Of a stretch of DNA of 64,000 nucleotides, positions 18,241-27,658 are shown one piece after another. The translations under genes were made by a program, and so were the position numbers. The stretch is from Geothrix paludis (GTDB lineage: Bacteria; Acidobacteriota; Holophagae; Holophagales; Holophagaceae). The DNA lies in contig NZ_JAKZLC010000004.1 in the NCBI RefSeq assembly GCF_022808815.1, forward strand, positions 186,001-250,000. The letters run 5' to 3'. The notes under the pieces were generated by a model, which saw only the letters and a program-made list of their open reading frames with translations, did no database searches and was not told the DNA's origin. The first letter of the stretch is position 1. Each line of letters opens with the position of its first letter.

Positions 18241-19815
18241 TCATCGCGCAGCTGGCGTCTCCAGGCGGCTGTTCCGCGAGCCGAAGAAGAAGTAGATCAC
18301 CAGCCCGATGCCCAGCCAGCCGAAGAAGCGGTACCAGGTGATGGCGGGCAGGCCCCTGGCGATCCAGAAGCAGCCGAGGATGCCCAGAGGCGCCACGATC
18401 CAGGCGAAGGGCATGACGAACTTCCGGGGCGCCTCCGGCCGGCGCTTCCTCAGGATGAGCACGGCGGCGCAGACGATGACGAAGGCGAAGAGGGTGCCGA
18501 TGTTGGCCAGCTCCACCACCTCGTCGATGTTGAGCAGCGCGGCGGGGATGGCCACCAGGAAACCCGTCAGCACCGTGGCGGTGGAGGGCGTCTTGAACCG
18601 CGGGTGGACCTTGCCGAACCAGGATCCCAGCAGGCCGTCGCGGCTCATGCTCAGGAAGATGCGGGGCTGGCCCACCTGATAGACGAGGAGGGCCGCGGTG
18701 GTGGCGATGACGGCGCCGAAGCTGATGACGGCGGCGATGCCGGCCATCCTGTGCTGGGTGAAGATGTAGGCTAGGGGATCCGCGATGCCCCCCAGCTTCG
18801 TGTAGTGCAGCATGCCGGTCACCACCAGGGCCACGGCGGCGTAGATGACGGTGCAGATGACCAGGGAGCCCAGGATGCCCCGGGGCAGGTCGCGGCCCGG
18901 ATCGCGGCATTCCTCGGCCGTGGTGCTCACGGCGTCGAAGCCGATGAAGGCGAAGAAGATGATGGCGGCGCCGGCCTGGATGCCCCGGAACCCATGGGGC
19001 ACGAAGGGATGCCAGTTGTCCGGGCTGATGAACTTCACGCCGAGCCCCACCACGGCCAGCAGGATGATCACCTTGATCACCACCATGACGCCGTTCACCC
19101 GCGCGCTCTCCTTGATGCCGATGTAGCAGAGCCAGGTGATGACGGCGGTGATGATCACGGCGAGGAGGTTGATGGTGATGGGGAAGTTCCCCACTGTGGG
19201 CGCGGCCTTCACCACGTCCCAGTTGGCGAAGGTGGCGGCGCCGTTGATGAGGCCCGCCTTGGCCTGGGCCAGGGCCTGGAGCTTGGCGCCGAGGTCCATG
19301 GCCGGCACGCCCTGGACCAGCTTGAGGGCGCTGCGGGGGTCCATGCCCAGCCAGCCGGGGATGTCCACGTGGAGCACCGTGGAGAGGAAGCTGCGGGCGT
19401 AGTCGCCCCAGGAGATGGCCACGGCCACGTTGGAGATGGCGTACTCCAGCAGCAGGTCCCAGCCGATGATCCAGGCCATCAGCTCGCCGAGCGTGGCGTA
19501 GGCGTAGGTGTAGGCGCTGCCGGACACGGGGATCATGGAGGCCATCTCGGCGTAGGCCAGGGCGGTGAAGCCGCAGATGACCGCCACGATGAGGATGCTG
19601 AGGACCAGGCCCGGCCCCGCCGGGAGGCGTCCGTCGGCCATGTTCCCGGCGGCGGCGGTGCCGATGCTCGAGAAGATGCCCGCCCCGATGATGGCGCCGA
19701 TGCCGAACATGGTGAGGTCGAAGGCCCCCAGGTTCTTCTTGAGCTGGTGCTCCGGCTCGTCGGCGCTGGCGCGGAGCTGCTCCAGGGTTTTCGTGCGAAG
19801 AACACGTTCCAGCAT
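18241..19815 (-). CDS. APC-superfamily amino-acid permease
   Basis: A 524-residue transporter with about twelve helices. Helix 1 carries the broken GIGAIIGAGIF motif of APC permeases. YAEMASMIPVSGSAYTYAYATLGE and FIGFDAVSTTAEECRDPGRDLPRGI are typical of the cationic amino-acid transporter (CAT/YfnA) branch. A long loop between helices 4 and 5 (about 150-215) is an insertion also seen in that branch. The substrate is uncertain. Its start at 19815 diverges from the DUF58 gene, and ribE starts 19 bases beyond its other end. Confidence 0.9.
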   Translation of the reverse strand: MLERVLRTKTLEQLRASADEPEHQLKKNLGAFDLTMFGIGAIIGAGIFSSIGTAAAGNMADGRLPAGPGLVLSILIVAVICGFTALAYAEMASMIPVSGSAYTYAYATLGELMAWIIGWDLLLEYAISNVAVAISWGDYARSFLSTVLHVDIPGWLGMDPRSALKLVQGVPAMDLGAKLQALAQAKAGLINGAATFANWDVVKAAPTVGNFPITINLLAVIITAVITWLCYIGIKESARVNGVMVVIKVIILLAVVGLGVKFISPDNWHPFVPHGFRGIQAGAAIIFFAFIGFDAVSTTAEECRDPGRDLPRGILGSLVICTVIYAAVALVVTGMLHYTKLGGIADPLAYIFTQHRMAGIAAVISFGAVIATTAALLVYQVGQPRIFLSMSRDGLLGSWFGKVHPRFKTPSTATVLTGFLVAIPAALLNIDEVVELANIGTLFAFVIVCAAVLILRKRRPEAPRKFVMPFAWIVAPLGILGCFWIARGLPAITWYRFFGWLGIGLVIYFFFGSRNSRLETPAAR

Positions 19816-19889
19816 GGGAGGCCTTGTGGGGATGAGGGACCATGCTAGCAGGCGGATTTCCGGCCGCGTGGCGAGGTAGGCTGGAGGCC

Positions 19890-20828
19890 ATGCAACTGTG
19901 GAGCGACCGCCGCCTTCGCCTCTCCCTGACGGGGTTGGGCGCGCAGTGCCTGCTGGCCCTGCTGGCCGTGGGCGCCTTCTCCGTGAACACCGGGAACAAT
20001 CTGCTCTACCTGGTGTTCTCCCTGATGCTGGGCCTCTTCCTGGTCTCCGGGGTCCTGAGCCGCCGGGCCCTCCAGGGCCTCGGGGTCGTCGGCCTCGAGG
20101 AGGGCAACCTCTTCGCCCGCGTCCGAGGCGGCCTCCGCCTCCGCATTCGGGACAACGGCCGCGGCCGGATCCGGGGCCTGGAGCTCCACCTCACCCTGGA
20201 GGATGGCCAGGTGGAGCCCGGCTTCCTGGGCCGGACCACCTCCGACGGCGAGATCCTGGTGGTCCTCCAAGCCCGTGCCGGCCACCGAGGCTGGACCAAG
20301 GCGCGCCGGCTGGAGCTCCGCACCCGCTTCCCCTTCGGCCTGGTGGAGAAGGCCCGCTTCATCGACCTGGATCAGGACCTGCTCATCCTGCCCCACCCCC
20401 GCACCCCGCCGGCTCCTCCCGCGGGATGGCGGGGCGAGGGCCATCGCACCGTCACCCAGGAGGGGACCAGCAGCCCGGAGGGCGCGCGCCCCTGGCGGGC
20501 GGGAGATCCCCCGGGCCGGGTCCACTGGAAGCGCACGGCCCAGCGGAGCCAGCTCTGGGTGCGCACCTTCCACGAGGAGCGCCCTCAGGGCCTGCACCTG
20601 CGGCTCGACCTCGCCGCCTGGGCCCCGGGCCGGCCCTTCGAACGGGAGCTGGAGCGCCTCTCCGGTGCGGTGCTCCAGGCCCGCCTCCAGAAGCGGGAGG
20701 TCAGCCTGGAGCTCCAGGGCGCCCTGGAGACCCGGGAGGTGCGGGGGCACACCCCCTGCTGGCGCGCCCTGGCCCTCGCCCAGGCCGAGGGTTCCGGAGA
20801 CCCAGCGGCCCCCGAGAACCTCCGCTAA
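19890..20828 (+). CDS. DUF58-domain membrane protein
   Basis: A 312-residue protein. Two N-terminal helices (about 12-60) are followed by a periplasm-like beta region and a DUF58 core (EGTSSPEGARPWRAGDPPGRVHWKRTAQRSQLWVRTFHEER). DUF58 proteins usually sit beside a MoxR ATPase and a transglutaminase and resemble VWA-type scaffolds; no such partners are here. GGAGG at 19883-19887 is only two bases from the ATG. TAGGCT at 19876-19881 may be its -10 element. Confidence 0.82.
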   Translation: MQLWSDRRLRLSLTGLGAQCLLALLAVGAFSVNTGNNLLYLVFSLMLGLFLVSGVLSRRALQGLGVVGLEEGNLFARVRGGLRLRIRDNGRGRIRGLELHLTLEDGQVEPGFLGRTTSDGEILVVLQARAGHRGWTKARRLELRTRFPFGLVEKARFIDLDQDLLILPHPRTPPAPPAGWRGEGHRTVTQEGTSSPEGARPWRAGDPPGRVHWKRTAQRSQLWVRTFHEERPQGLHLRLDLAAWAPGRPFERELERLSGAVLQARLQKREVSLELQGALETREVRGHTPCWRALALAQAEGSGDPAAPENLR

Positions 20829-20850
20829 TCTGAACGTGACGGAGGCGCCG

Positions 20851-21267
20851 GTGTTCGACGATCCCCAATCCCCATCCTGGACGCCCCTGCTGGAGGCGGC
20901 CTGGAAGGCCCGGGCGAATGCCCACGCCGCCTACTCCCACTTCCAGGTCGGGGCGGCGCTGCTGACCGCCTCGGGGGACGTCGTGGCCGGATGCAATGTG
21001 GAAAATGCCGCCTACCCCGTCACCCTCTGCGCCGAACGGGGGGCCCTCAGCGCCGCCGTGGCCGCCGGCCTGCGTCCGGGAGGCCTGGTGGCGGCCGTGG
21101 TGGTGACGGACGTGGACCTGCTGACGCCGCCCTGCGGCGCCTGCCGGCAGGCCCTGGCCGAGTTCGCCGAGCGCCTGCCGGTCCTCCTGGCCAACCGCCA
21201 GGGCCGCGAGCTCCACCGCCTGGAGGACCTGCTGCCCCACAGCTTCACGGGACGCAATTTCGCCTAG
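20851..21267 (+). CDS. cdd: Cytidine deaminase
   Basis: A 138-residue zinc enzyme of normal length. The substrate loop is HAAYSHFQVGAAL and CNVENAAYP. The zinc motifs are TLCAERGAL (Cys and catalytic Glu) and PPCGACRQAL (two Cys). It deaminates cytidine and deoxycytidine to uridine for salvage, linking functionally with the pyrimidine-nucleoside phosphorylase near 49 kb. The GTG at 20851 is chosen because GGAGG lies five bases upstream; a GTG at 20836 is weaker. Confidence 0.93.
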   Translation: MFDDPQSPSWTPLLEAAWKARANAHAAYSHFQVGAALLTASGDVVAGCNVENAAYPVTLCAERGALSAAVAAGLRPGGLVAAVVVTDVDLLTPPCGACRQALAEFAERLPVLLANRQGRELHRLEDLLPHSFTGRNFA

Positions 21268-21301
21268 ACCACAGGATCTATCCAAGTGGGCCCCCGCCGC
21301 C

Positions 21302-21307
21302 TACACT
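21302..21307 (+). promoter_or_regulatory. -10 element (TACACT) for the TPR gene
   Basis: TACACT lies 31 bases before the ATG at 21339. The leader contains GAGGAAG as ribosome site. Confidence 0.4.
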
Positions 21308-21338
21308 TTCCGAACCATCAGGCATCTTGAGGAAGTGA

Positions 21339-24140
21339 ATGGCCATTGATCGCGTCAAAGTCAAGAAGGAAGCCGACAAGCTCTTGACGGCGGGGAAAGT
21401 CGATCGGGCCATCGAGGAGTTCCACAAGCTCGTCGAGGACAACCCCAAGGACTACGCCACCCTGAACCAGATCGGCGACCTCTACGTGCAGATCGGGCGC
21501 GCGCGGGAGGGCGTGGAGATCCACAAGCGGCTCGGCGGGGCCTACGAGCGGGACGGCTTCCACGCCCGCGCCGCCGCAATCTTCCAGAAGGTGGTGCGCA
21601 ACGCCCCCGAGGACATCGACGCCGCCCAGCGCCTGGCGGACCTCTACCGCCAGATGAACAAGGTCACCGACGCGGTGAAGGTCCACCTGCAGGTGGCCGA
21701 GCACTTCCAGAAGAAGGGCCTCATCAAGCGGGCCCTGGAAGAGTTCAACAAGGTCGTCGACCTGGACCCCAAGAACCTGAAGATGAAGGTCAAGCTGGCC
21801 GACCTCTATAACAAGGAGGGCATGAAGGACCGCGCGGCGGGCATCTACCTGGAAGTGGCCGAGTCCCTGGCCATGGAGCAGATGCACGGGGAGGCCAACC
21901 AGATCCTCGAGCGCGCCAAGTCGATGATCTCCACGCCCCATGTGTTCCTCACCCAGAGCCGGCTGGGGGTGATCCAGGGCGACTATGCCCTCGCCGCCCA
22001 GCACCTGCGGGAGGGCTTGGCCAGCAACCCGCGCGACACGGAGCTGCTGGAGGCCCTCGCCGAGATCGAACTCCGCAGCGGGCACCCCGACCGCGCCCTG
22101 GAGGCCCTGGGGGAGATCGCCCAGCTCCCGGAGAAATCCCTTCCGCTGGCCGAGAAGGCCCTCCGCAATCTGGTGAACGCCGACCGCGGGAACGAAGGCC
22201 TCCGGCTGTTCGCACCCATCGCCCGCGAGCTGGCCCGCCGGGGTTCCGGCGACATTGTGGGCCGCAGCCTTCGGGGGGCCATGCAGAGCGCCATGAGCCT
22301 CGAGGCCTGGACCCTGCTCGCCGAGATCGCCCACCAGAGCGGCAACCGGACCGACCAGGTCCATGCCCTGCAGAATGCCTACAGCCTGGCCCACCAGGCC
22401 AATGACCAGGCGCAGATCGGACAGCTCGCCAACCAGCTCCGCGGATTGGGCGTGGTTCCCGATGCCTCGGCGCCGCCGCCAAGCCCGCTCCAGCCCTCTT
22501 CCCCCGCGGGCTTCCAGGCCCCGGCGATCATGGAGGCCACCCTTCAGGGCGGTGGGGTCACGGAGCTGGATCCCGTCCGGCGCCTCCGCATCGAGCAATT
22601 TTCCCGGGAGGCCGAGGCCCTGCTGCGCGGCGGCAGCCACGACCGCGCCGTGGAAAGCTACAAGAAGGCCCTGGAGCTCGATCCGTCGGATCTCGCGATC
22701 ATCGAGGCCATCGTCGCCGTGCACCGGACCACCGGGCACCTCACCAAGGTGCAGATGCAGTACGTGCAGAGCGCCCAGGCCCTCAACCAGCTCGGCAGGA
22801 AGCGCGAGGCCGCCCAGCTGCTGGACATGGCCGAGCAGCTCTTCCCGGGATCGACCCGCATCCACCGCCGGACCCTGGGCCTCCCCGAACCCGGCGCCCG
22901 CCTGCCCGAGCCTCCGGCCCCTCCGCCGATTCCCGTGCCGGCCCCGCCTGCGCCGCGGCCGGCCATCCCCCTCGCCGCGCCAGCCCCCATCCCCGCGCCG
23001 GCGCCTGCACCCATCCCCCTACCCGAGCCCCTGCCCGAGCCCTCCCTCTCCCTGGAACAGCCCATCGAGCTGGAGGTTCCCGATCTCGCTCCGGCGCCGC
23101 CAGCCAAGAAGCCCCTTCCCTCTTCACGGGAGCCCATCCCCCTGGGCGAAGGCCTGCCCGTGCGGCCGGAGCCCGTCCTCCCCGCCGCGGCCCTGCCTTC
23201 GGCGCCCATGGCGGCGGCGGTCCCGCCCGCGGCGCTCGATGCCTCCGACCTGAGCTGGATGGACGAGACGCTGTCCGATCTGAGCGCCGGATCGGATGCC
23301 GTCTCCTCCCCCACGCTACAACTCCCCCCCATGCCCACGGGCGTCCTCTCGCCGGAGGTCGTCGAGGCCCTGCCGCCGCTCTCGGCCGCCGAGCCCTGGG
23401 CGCCCCCGGTGGAGCCGGCCCTTCCGGATGAGCTGGTCGGCCTCCTGGGCGACATCGACTTCCAGCTGGACTACGGAAGCCCGGAGGAGGCGGACGTCGA
23501 GATCCAGGCCGCCCTCAAACAGTTTCCGGGGCACCCCGAACTGGAAGCCCGCATGGAGCGGGCCTCCATCGCCCTCCAGAAGCTGGGCCACGCCCCCAAG
23601 GCCAACGCCCTGGAGGAAGGCGACTTCGCCAATTCCTTCTTCGACCTCACGGACGTGCTGGGCACCGCCCTCCTGGATACGGGCGAAGGCGAGGAGATGC
23701 ACGACGCCACCCATGTGGTGGAGAAGATCCAGAGCGTCGACGAGCTGTTCAGCGCCTTCCGCGAGGGCGTGGAGAAGCAGGTCAAGGGCGACGACTACGA
23801 CACCCACTACAACCTGGGCATCGCCTACAAGGAGATGATGCTCATCGATCCCGCCATCGAGGAGTTCAAGATCGCCATGGGCGACCCCGAGCGGACCCTC
23901 GAGTGCTGCTCCATGCTCAGCATCTGCGAGCAGAGCCGGGGCGATCTCCAGGCCGCCGTGGACTGGCTCCGGCAGGGCGTCGAGGCCCCCGGCTTCCCGC
24001 CCGAGGACAGCATCGGCCTCCGCTACGACCTGGCCGAGATCTACCTCCAGCAGGGCCAGGCCGCCCTCGCCGCCACCGAGTTCAAGGTCGTCCACGACAT
24101 GGACCCCGACTACCGCGATGTCGCCGCGCGCCTGGCCTGA
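21339..24140 (+). CDS. Large tetratricopeptide-repeat protein with a Pro/Ala-rich middle
   Basis: A 933-residue soluble protein without signal peptide. Residues 1-370 hold about nine TPR-like helix pairs (such as GKVDRAIEEFHKLVEDNPKD, GLIKRALEEFNKVVDLDPKN). Another TPR pair follows near 420-490. A long Pro/Ala linker (about 515-690) separates it from a C-terminal TPR array (about 695-930), which includes DDYDTHYNLGIAYKEM, DPAIEEFKIAMGDPERTLEC and YLQQGQAALAATEFKVV. TPR arrays bind other proteins; the partner is not visible. Proteins of this design occur in gliding and pilus systems of other phyla, but nothing nearby supports that. Confidence 0.8.
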   Translation: MAIDRVKVKKEADKLLTAGKVDRAIEEFHKLVEDNPKDYATLNQIGDLYVQIGRAREGVEIHKRLGGAYERDGFHARAAAIFQKVVRNAPEDIDAAQRLADLYRQMNKVTDAVKVHLQVAEHFQKKGLIKRALEEFNKVVDLDPKNLKMKVKLADLYNKEGMKDRAAGIYLEVAESLAMEQMHGEANQILERAKSMISTPHVFLTQSRLGVIQGDYALAAQHLREGLASNPRDTELLEALAEIELRSGHPDRALEALGEIAQLPEKSLPLAEKALRNLVNADRGNEGLRLFAPIARELARRGSGDIVGRSLRGAMQSAMSLEAWTLLAEIAHQSGNRTDQVHALQNAYSLAHQANDQAQIGQLANQLRGLGVVPDASAPPPSPLQPSSPAGFQAPAIMEATLQGGGVTELDPVRRLRIEQFSREAEALLRGGSHDRAVESYKKALELDPSDLAIIEAIVAVHRTTGHLTKVQMQYVQSAQALNQLGRKREAAQLLDMAEQLFPGSTRIHRRTLGLPEPGARLPEPPAPPPIPVPAPPAPRPAIPLAAPAPIPAPAPAPIPLPEPLPEPSLSLEQPIELEVPDLAPAPPAKKPLPSSREPIPLGEGLPVRPEPVLPAAALPSAPMAAAVPPAALDASDLSWMDETLSDLSAGSDAVSSPTLQLPPMPTGVLSPEVVEALPPLSAAEPWAPPVEPALPDELVGLLGDIDFQLDYGSPEEADVEIQAALKQFPGHPELEARMERASIALQKLGHAPKANALEEGDFANSFFDLTDVLGTALLDTGEGEEMHDATHVVEKIQSVDELFSAFREGVEKQVKGDDYDTHYNLGIAYKEMMLIDPAIEEFKIAMGDPERTLECCSMLSICEQSRGDLQAAVDWLRQGVEAPGFPPEDSIGLRYDLAEIYLQQGQAALAATEFKVVHDMDPDYRDVAARLA

Positions 24141-24256
24141 AAAGCGGGGACAGGATTAACAGGATGAAAAGCTGGATTAACAGGATTAAAGCCTTTGCTT
24201 TTGAATCCTGTTAATCCTTTCTAATCCTGTTAATCCTGTCCCCGCTTTTTTCTCTC
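24141..24256. repeat. 9-bp-period inverted repeat, GGATTAACA family (family A), copy 2
   Basis: The outer stem AAAGCGGGGACAGGATTAAC pairs with the reverse complement that ends in CCCCGCTTTTTT. Inner units repeat AATCCTGTT/AATCCTTTCT. It fills the space between the stop codons of the TPR gene and fmt exactly. It shares the motifs and layout of copy 1 but has a tighter, better-paired outer stem. The closing run of T makes it a plausible terminator for the TPR gene. Confidence 0.85.
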
Positions 24257-25175
24257 AGCCGAGTACCCGGCTGCCGCTGGCGCCCCAGGGCTGGAGGGCC
24301 TGGAGCGCGGGCTGGACGGGCTTGCCGGGCCGCTGGAGCTGGGTGAGTTCCAGGGCGCCCTCGGGGGTGGTGAGCCAGGCGCCCTCCTTGCCCCATAGGA
24401 GCTGGCCCGGGTCGCGGTAGCAGGTGCGCAGGGCCCCCACGCCGCAGACCTTGAGGGGCTGGCCCTCCATCTGCAGCTCGGATCCCGGCCAGGGCCAGAG
24501 GGCCCGCACCTGCCGGTGGAGCTCCGCCGCCGGGCGGTGCCAGTCGAGGTGGCCCATGTCCTTGCGGAGCTTCGAGGCGTAGGTGGCCTCCTCGTGGCGC
24601 TGCTCCACCGGCCGGCCGCAGCCGCAGAGCAGCAGGGGCAACTGGTCCTTGAGCAGCTCGGCCGCGTCCTCCGCCAGGGCCGCCAGCAGGCTCTCGGCCG
24701 TGTCCCCATGCCCGATGGCGCGGCGGGATTGGGCCAGGATGGGCCCTTCGTCCAGCCCCGGGGTGAGGCGCATGAGGCTGACGCCCGTTTCCTCATCCCC
24801 CGCCAGGAGGGCGTGGTTCACGGGCGCCGCACCCCGCCAGCGGGGCAGCAGGGAGAAGTGCAGGTTCCAGACGCCGTTGGGACAGGAATCCAGCATCCAG
24901 GCAGGCAGCAGGTGGCCGTAGGCCACCACCACGGCCAGGTCGATCTTCAGGGAGTCCCACAGCTCGCGGGTCTCCGGCGCCTTCCAGGTCGGGGGCTGGT
25001 GGACGGGCAGGCCCAGCTCCAGGGCCGCCCCCTTCACCGGCGGGGCTTCCAGGTGGCGCCCCCGCCCCGCGGGCCGGTCGGGATTGCAGAACACCGCCTC
25101 GATGCCTTCCTCGGCCAGGGCCCGCAGGGCCGGGACGGCCGCGCGGGGGGTGCCGAGGAACGCGATGCGTGTCAT
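24255..25175 (-). CDS. fmt: Methionyl-tRNA formyltransferase
   Basis: A 306-residue enzyme of normal length. The formyl-transferase domain (1-205) has FLGTPRAAVPALRAL, the AYGHLLPAWML segment and the catalytic NLHFSLLPRWRGAAPV (Asn/His), with the Asp in LTPGLDEGP. The C-terminal domain binds tRNA. It formylates initiator Met-tRNA. Its ATG overlaps the def stop (ATGA), giving the classical def-fmt operon. Confidence 0.96.
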   Translation of the reverse strand: MTRIAFLGTPRAAVPALRALAEEGIEAVFCNPDRPAGRGRHLEAPPVKGAALELGLPVHQPPTWKAPETRELWDSLKIDLAVVVAYGHLLPAWMLDSCPNGVWNLHFSLLPRWRGAAPVNHALLAGDEETGVSLMRLTPGLDEGPILAQSRRAIGHGDTAESLLAALAEDAAELLKDQLPLLLCGCGRPVEQRHEEATYASKLRKDMGHLDWHRPAAELHRQVRALWPWPGSELQMEGQPLKVCGVGALRTCYRDPGQLLWGKEGAWLTTPEGALELTQLQRPGKPVQPALQALQPWGASGSRVLG

Positions 25176-25675
25176 CCCCGTGCCTGCTTCTGGTACTTGC
25201 GTTGGATGACCTGGCGCTTGACCGGGCCGAAGTACTCCACGAAGAGACGGCCGCGCAGGTGGTCGATCTCATGGCAGAAGGCCCGGGCCAGCAGGTCCTC
25301 GCCCTCCAGCTCATGCCAGCTGCCGTCCTTGGCCCGATTCCGGATGGCCACCTTCTGGGGGCGCTCAAGCACTTCCCGGATGCCGGGAATGGACAAGCAG
25401 CCCTCCGGCCCGACCTGGCTGCCCTCGGTCCGGACGATCTCAGGGTTGATGAGGACCAGCTTCTGGGCCGGATCCTCACCGCAGGAGCAGTCGATGACGG
25501 CCAGGTTGAGGTTCACGCCGATCTGCGGCGCCGCCAAGCCCACGCCCTCTTCGTCGAGGGCCGTTTCGAACATGTCGGACACGAGCTGTTCCAGCTCGGG
25601 GGTCCATTCGCCCACATTCTCGCTGTTCTTCTTCAATCGGGGATCGCCCCAGGTCAGTACGGGCAGGACGGCCAT
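25172..25675 (-). CDS. def: Peptide deformylase
   Basis: A 167-residue metalloenzyme with all three motifs: GVGLAAPQIG (motif 1), EGCLSIPG (motif 2, Cys ligand) and HEIDHLRG (motif 3, two His and catalytic Glu). It removes the formyl group from nascent proteins. A minus-strand TACACT (25700 to 25695) lies 19 bases before its ATG. It diverges from the PpiD-like gene. Confidence 0.96.
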   Translation of the reverse strand: MAVLPVLTWGDPRLKKNSENVGEWTPELEQLVSDMFETALDEEGVGLAAPQIGVNLNLAVIDCSCGEDPAQKLVLINPEIVRTEGSQVGPEGCLSIPGIREVLERPQKVAIRNRAKDGSWHELEGEDLLARAFCHEIDHLRGRLFVEYFGPVKRQVIQRKYQKQARG

Positions 25676-25752
25676 GCATTCGCTCCAGCATTCCAGTGTA
25701 ATCCATTGCCGTTCCCGAGGTAATCTGGGAGGTCCGTGCTCCGGAGCCCCGC

Positions 25753-27657
25753 ATGCTGCGTTCCTTCCGCCAGGTCTTCAAATCCAACCGTACCCCCATG
25801 GCCGCGATCATGATCGTGGTCCTGCTGGGCCTGGTGGCCTATCTGGCCCCCTCCGGGCGGGTGGATACGCCAGATACCGTCGTGGCGAGGGTCTACGGCC
25901 GCGACGTGCTGCTGCGCGACCTGGCCGAGCACATGCAGGAGCTCTACCAGCGCTATGGCAAGCAGGCCAGTCCCGAGGCCCTCAAGCCCTTCGTCCAGTC
26001 CCAGGCCCTGAAGGACCTCATCAACCAGAAGCTCATGGAGGAACTGGCGGAACGGCACCACGTGGTGGTGACGGACGAAGAGGTGGGCGCCCGCCTCCGG
26101 GCCTTCCTGAAGCAGTACCCCGTCCTCCTGGACGCCAACGGCAACCTGAAGTCCACGGCGGAACTGAAGCAGATCTTCCAGGACACCGGCTTCAACCCGG
26201 CCATCCAGGAGCGGAACCTGCGCAGCGAGCTGCTGCGCACCAAGCTCATCCAGCAGGCGGCCGTCCAGGTGCCCGTGGACGAGGCCTGGCTGGCGGTGGA
26301 GAACCGGCTGCGCAACGAGAAGGTCGCCTTCCAGCAGGCCACCCTGGCCGTGGATCCCGCCGCCGTGGCCGATCCCGGCGACGCTCCCCTGGAGGCGTTC
26401 TACAAGGCCGGCGGTCAGCGCTTCCTCCAGCCCCCCCGCCGCGTGATCCAGTACGTGGCCGTGGATCGCGCCGCCCTGGGCAAGGACCTCCAGGTGGACG
26501 ACGCCACCCTCAAGGCCGCCTTCGAAGCCCGGAAGAACGACTTCATCGAGTTCAAGGCCCGCCACATCCTCTTCAAGGCCGAAGGTGACACGCAGATGCA
26601 GGAGGCCACGGCCAAGGCCGAGCTGCTGCGGGGGCGCCTCGTGAAAGGGCAGGACTTCGCCAAGGCCGCCGAGGAGCTCAGCGAGGATCCCAGCGCCAAG
26701 GGCAATGGCGGCGACCTGGGCTGGTTCAACGCCTCGAAGATGGTCAAGCCCTTCTCGGATGCCGCCGCGACCCTCAAGCCCGGCGAGATCAGCCAGCCCG
26801 TGCGGACCGTCTACGGCGTCCACCTCATCAAGCTGGAGGGCCGCCGGGAGAAGCGGTTCGAGGAGGTCAAGGACCAACTGGCCCGCGAGATCTCGGAGGA
26901 CCGGTTCAACGCCCGCGCCCAGGAGCGCCTGGAGCAGATCCGCAAGCGCGCCAACGGGGGCGATCTCGCCGCCGCGGCCAAGAGCTTCGCCAGCCAGGCC
27001 CAGCTCAGCCAGCCCTTCAGCAATGAGCCCGGCGCCCAGTCCGAAGGCCTGCCGGAACTGCCCCAGATCGCCGGCGAGGCCTTCCGCCTGAAGGTGGGCG
27101 AGGTCTCCAAGCCCATGCGGTTCGCCGATCGCCACATCCTCTTCCGCGTGCAGGAGGAGCTGCCCGAGGCCGTGCCGCCCTTCAAGGAGATCCGCGCCAA
27201 GGTGCTGGCCGCCTACCGCCTGGAGGAATCCCGCAAGCAGGCCCTGGCCAAGGCCGAGCAGGCCATCAAGACCGGCGGCCTCCAGGCCGTGGGCCCCGTC
27301 TCCGACCAGGCCGCGGCTCCCCTCAGCGGCCTGCGCGACCTGGTGTCCCACCCCGGCATCCGCAAGGCCCTGCTGGACACGCCCGTCGGCCAGATCACGC
27401 CCCTGCTCTGGGCGCCGGACGGCAAGCTGTGGGCGGCGCGAATCGTCTCGCGGGAGCCCGCCCCCGCCCTTGACTTCGAAAAGCGCCGGAGCCTCATCCA
27501 GGAGGTCCAGACCTCCGAGGCCCAGAAGCTCCTCTCCGCGGAGCTCCAGTCCCTGGACCAGGAGGGCCGCCTGCGCCCTGGCCTCAGCAGCTTCTGGGGC
27601 CACTTCGGCGGCATCTACGTGAACGCCAGCGCCGTCCAGGTGCCGGTGGAGGAGTAG
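25753..27657 (+). CDS. PpiD/SurA-type periplasmic peptidyl-prolyl isomerase
   Basis: A 634-residue protein anchored by one N-terminal helix (about 16-34). A SurA-like N-terminal chaperone region (about 45-230) is followed by a parvulin domain (about 265-365: KARHILFKAEG, DLGWFNASKM, PVRTVYGVHLIKLEGRR). A second, less regular parvulin-like segment follows (about 430-480: EVSKPMRFADRHILFRVQEE). The layout matches PpiD, which helps fold outer-membrane and exported proteins at the periplasmic face of the membrane. It would serve barrels such as the four receptors here. Confidence 0.85.
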   Translation: MLRSFRQVFKSNRTPMAAIMIVVLLGLVAYLAPSGRVDTPDTVVARVYGRDVLLRDLAEHMQELYQRYGKQASPEALKPFVQSQALKDLINQKLMEELAERHHVVVTDEEVGARLRAFLKQYPVLLDANGNLKSTAELKQIFQDTGFNPAIQERNLRSELLRTKLIQQAAVQVPVDEAWLAVENRLRNEKVAFQQATLAVDPAAVADPGDAPLEAFYKAGGQRFLQPPRRVIQYVAVDRAALGKDLQVDDATLKAAFEARKNDFIEFKARHILFKAEGDTQMQEATAKAELLRGRLVKGQDFAKAAEELSEDPSAKGNGGDLGWFNASKMVKPFSDAAATLKPGEISQPVRTVYGVHLIKLEGRREKRFEEVKDQLAREISEDRFNARAQERLEQIRKRANGGDLAAAAKSFASQAQLSQPFSNEPGAQSEGLPELPQIAGEAFRLKVGEVSKPMRFADRHILFRVQEELPEAVPPFKEIRAKVLAAYRLEESRKQALAKAEQAIKTGGLQAVGPVSDQAAAPLSGLRDLVSHPGIRKALLDTPVGQITPLLWAPDGKLWAARIVSREPAPALDFEKRRSLIQEVQTSEAQKLLSAELQSLDQEGRLRPGLSSFWGHFGGIYVNASAVQVPVEE

Positions 27658-27658
27658 C

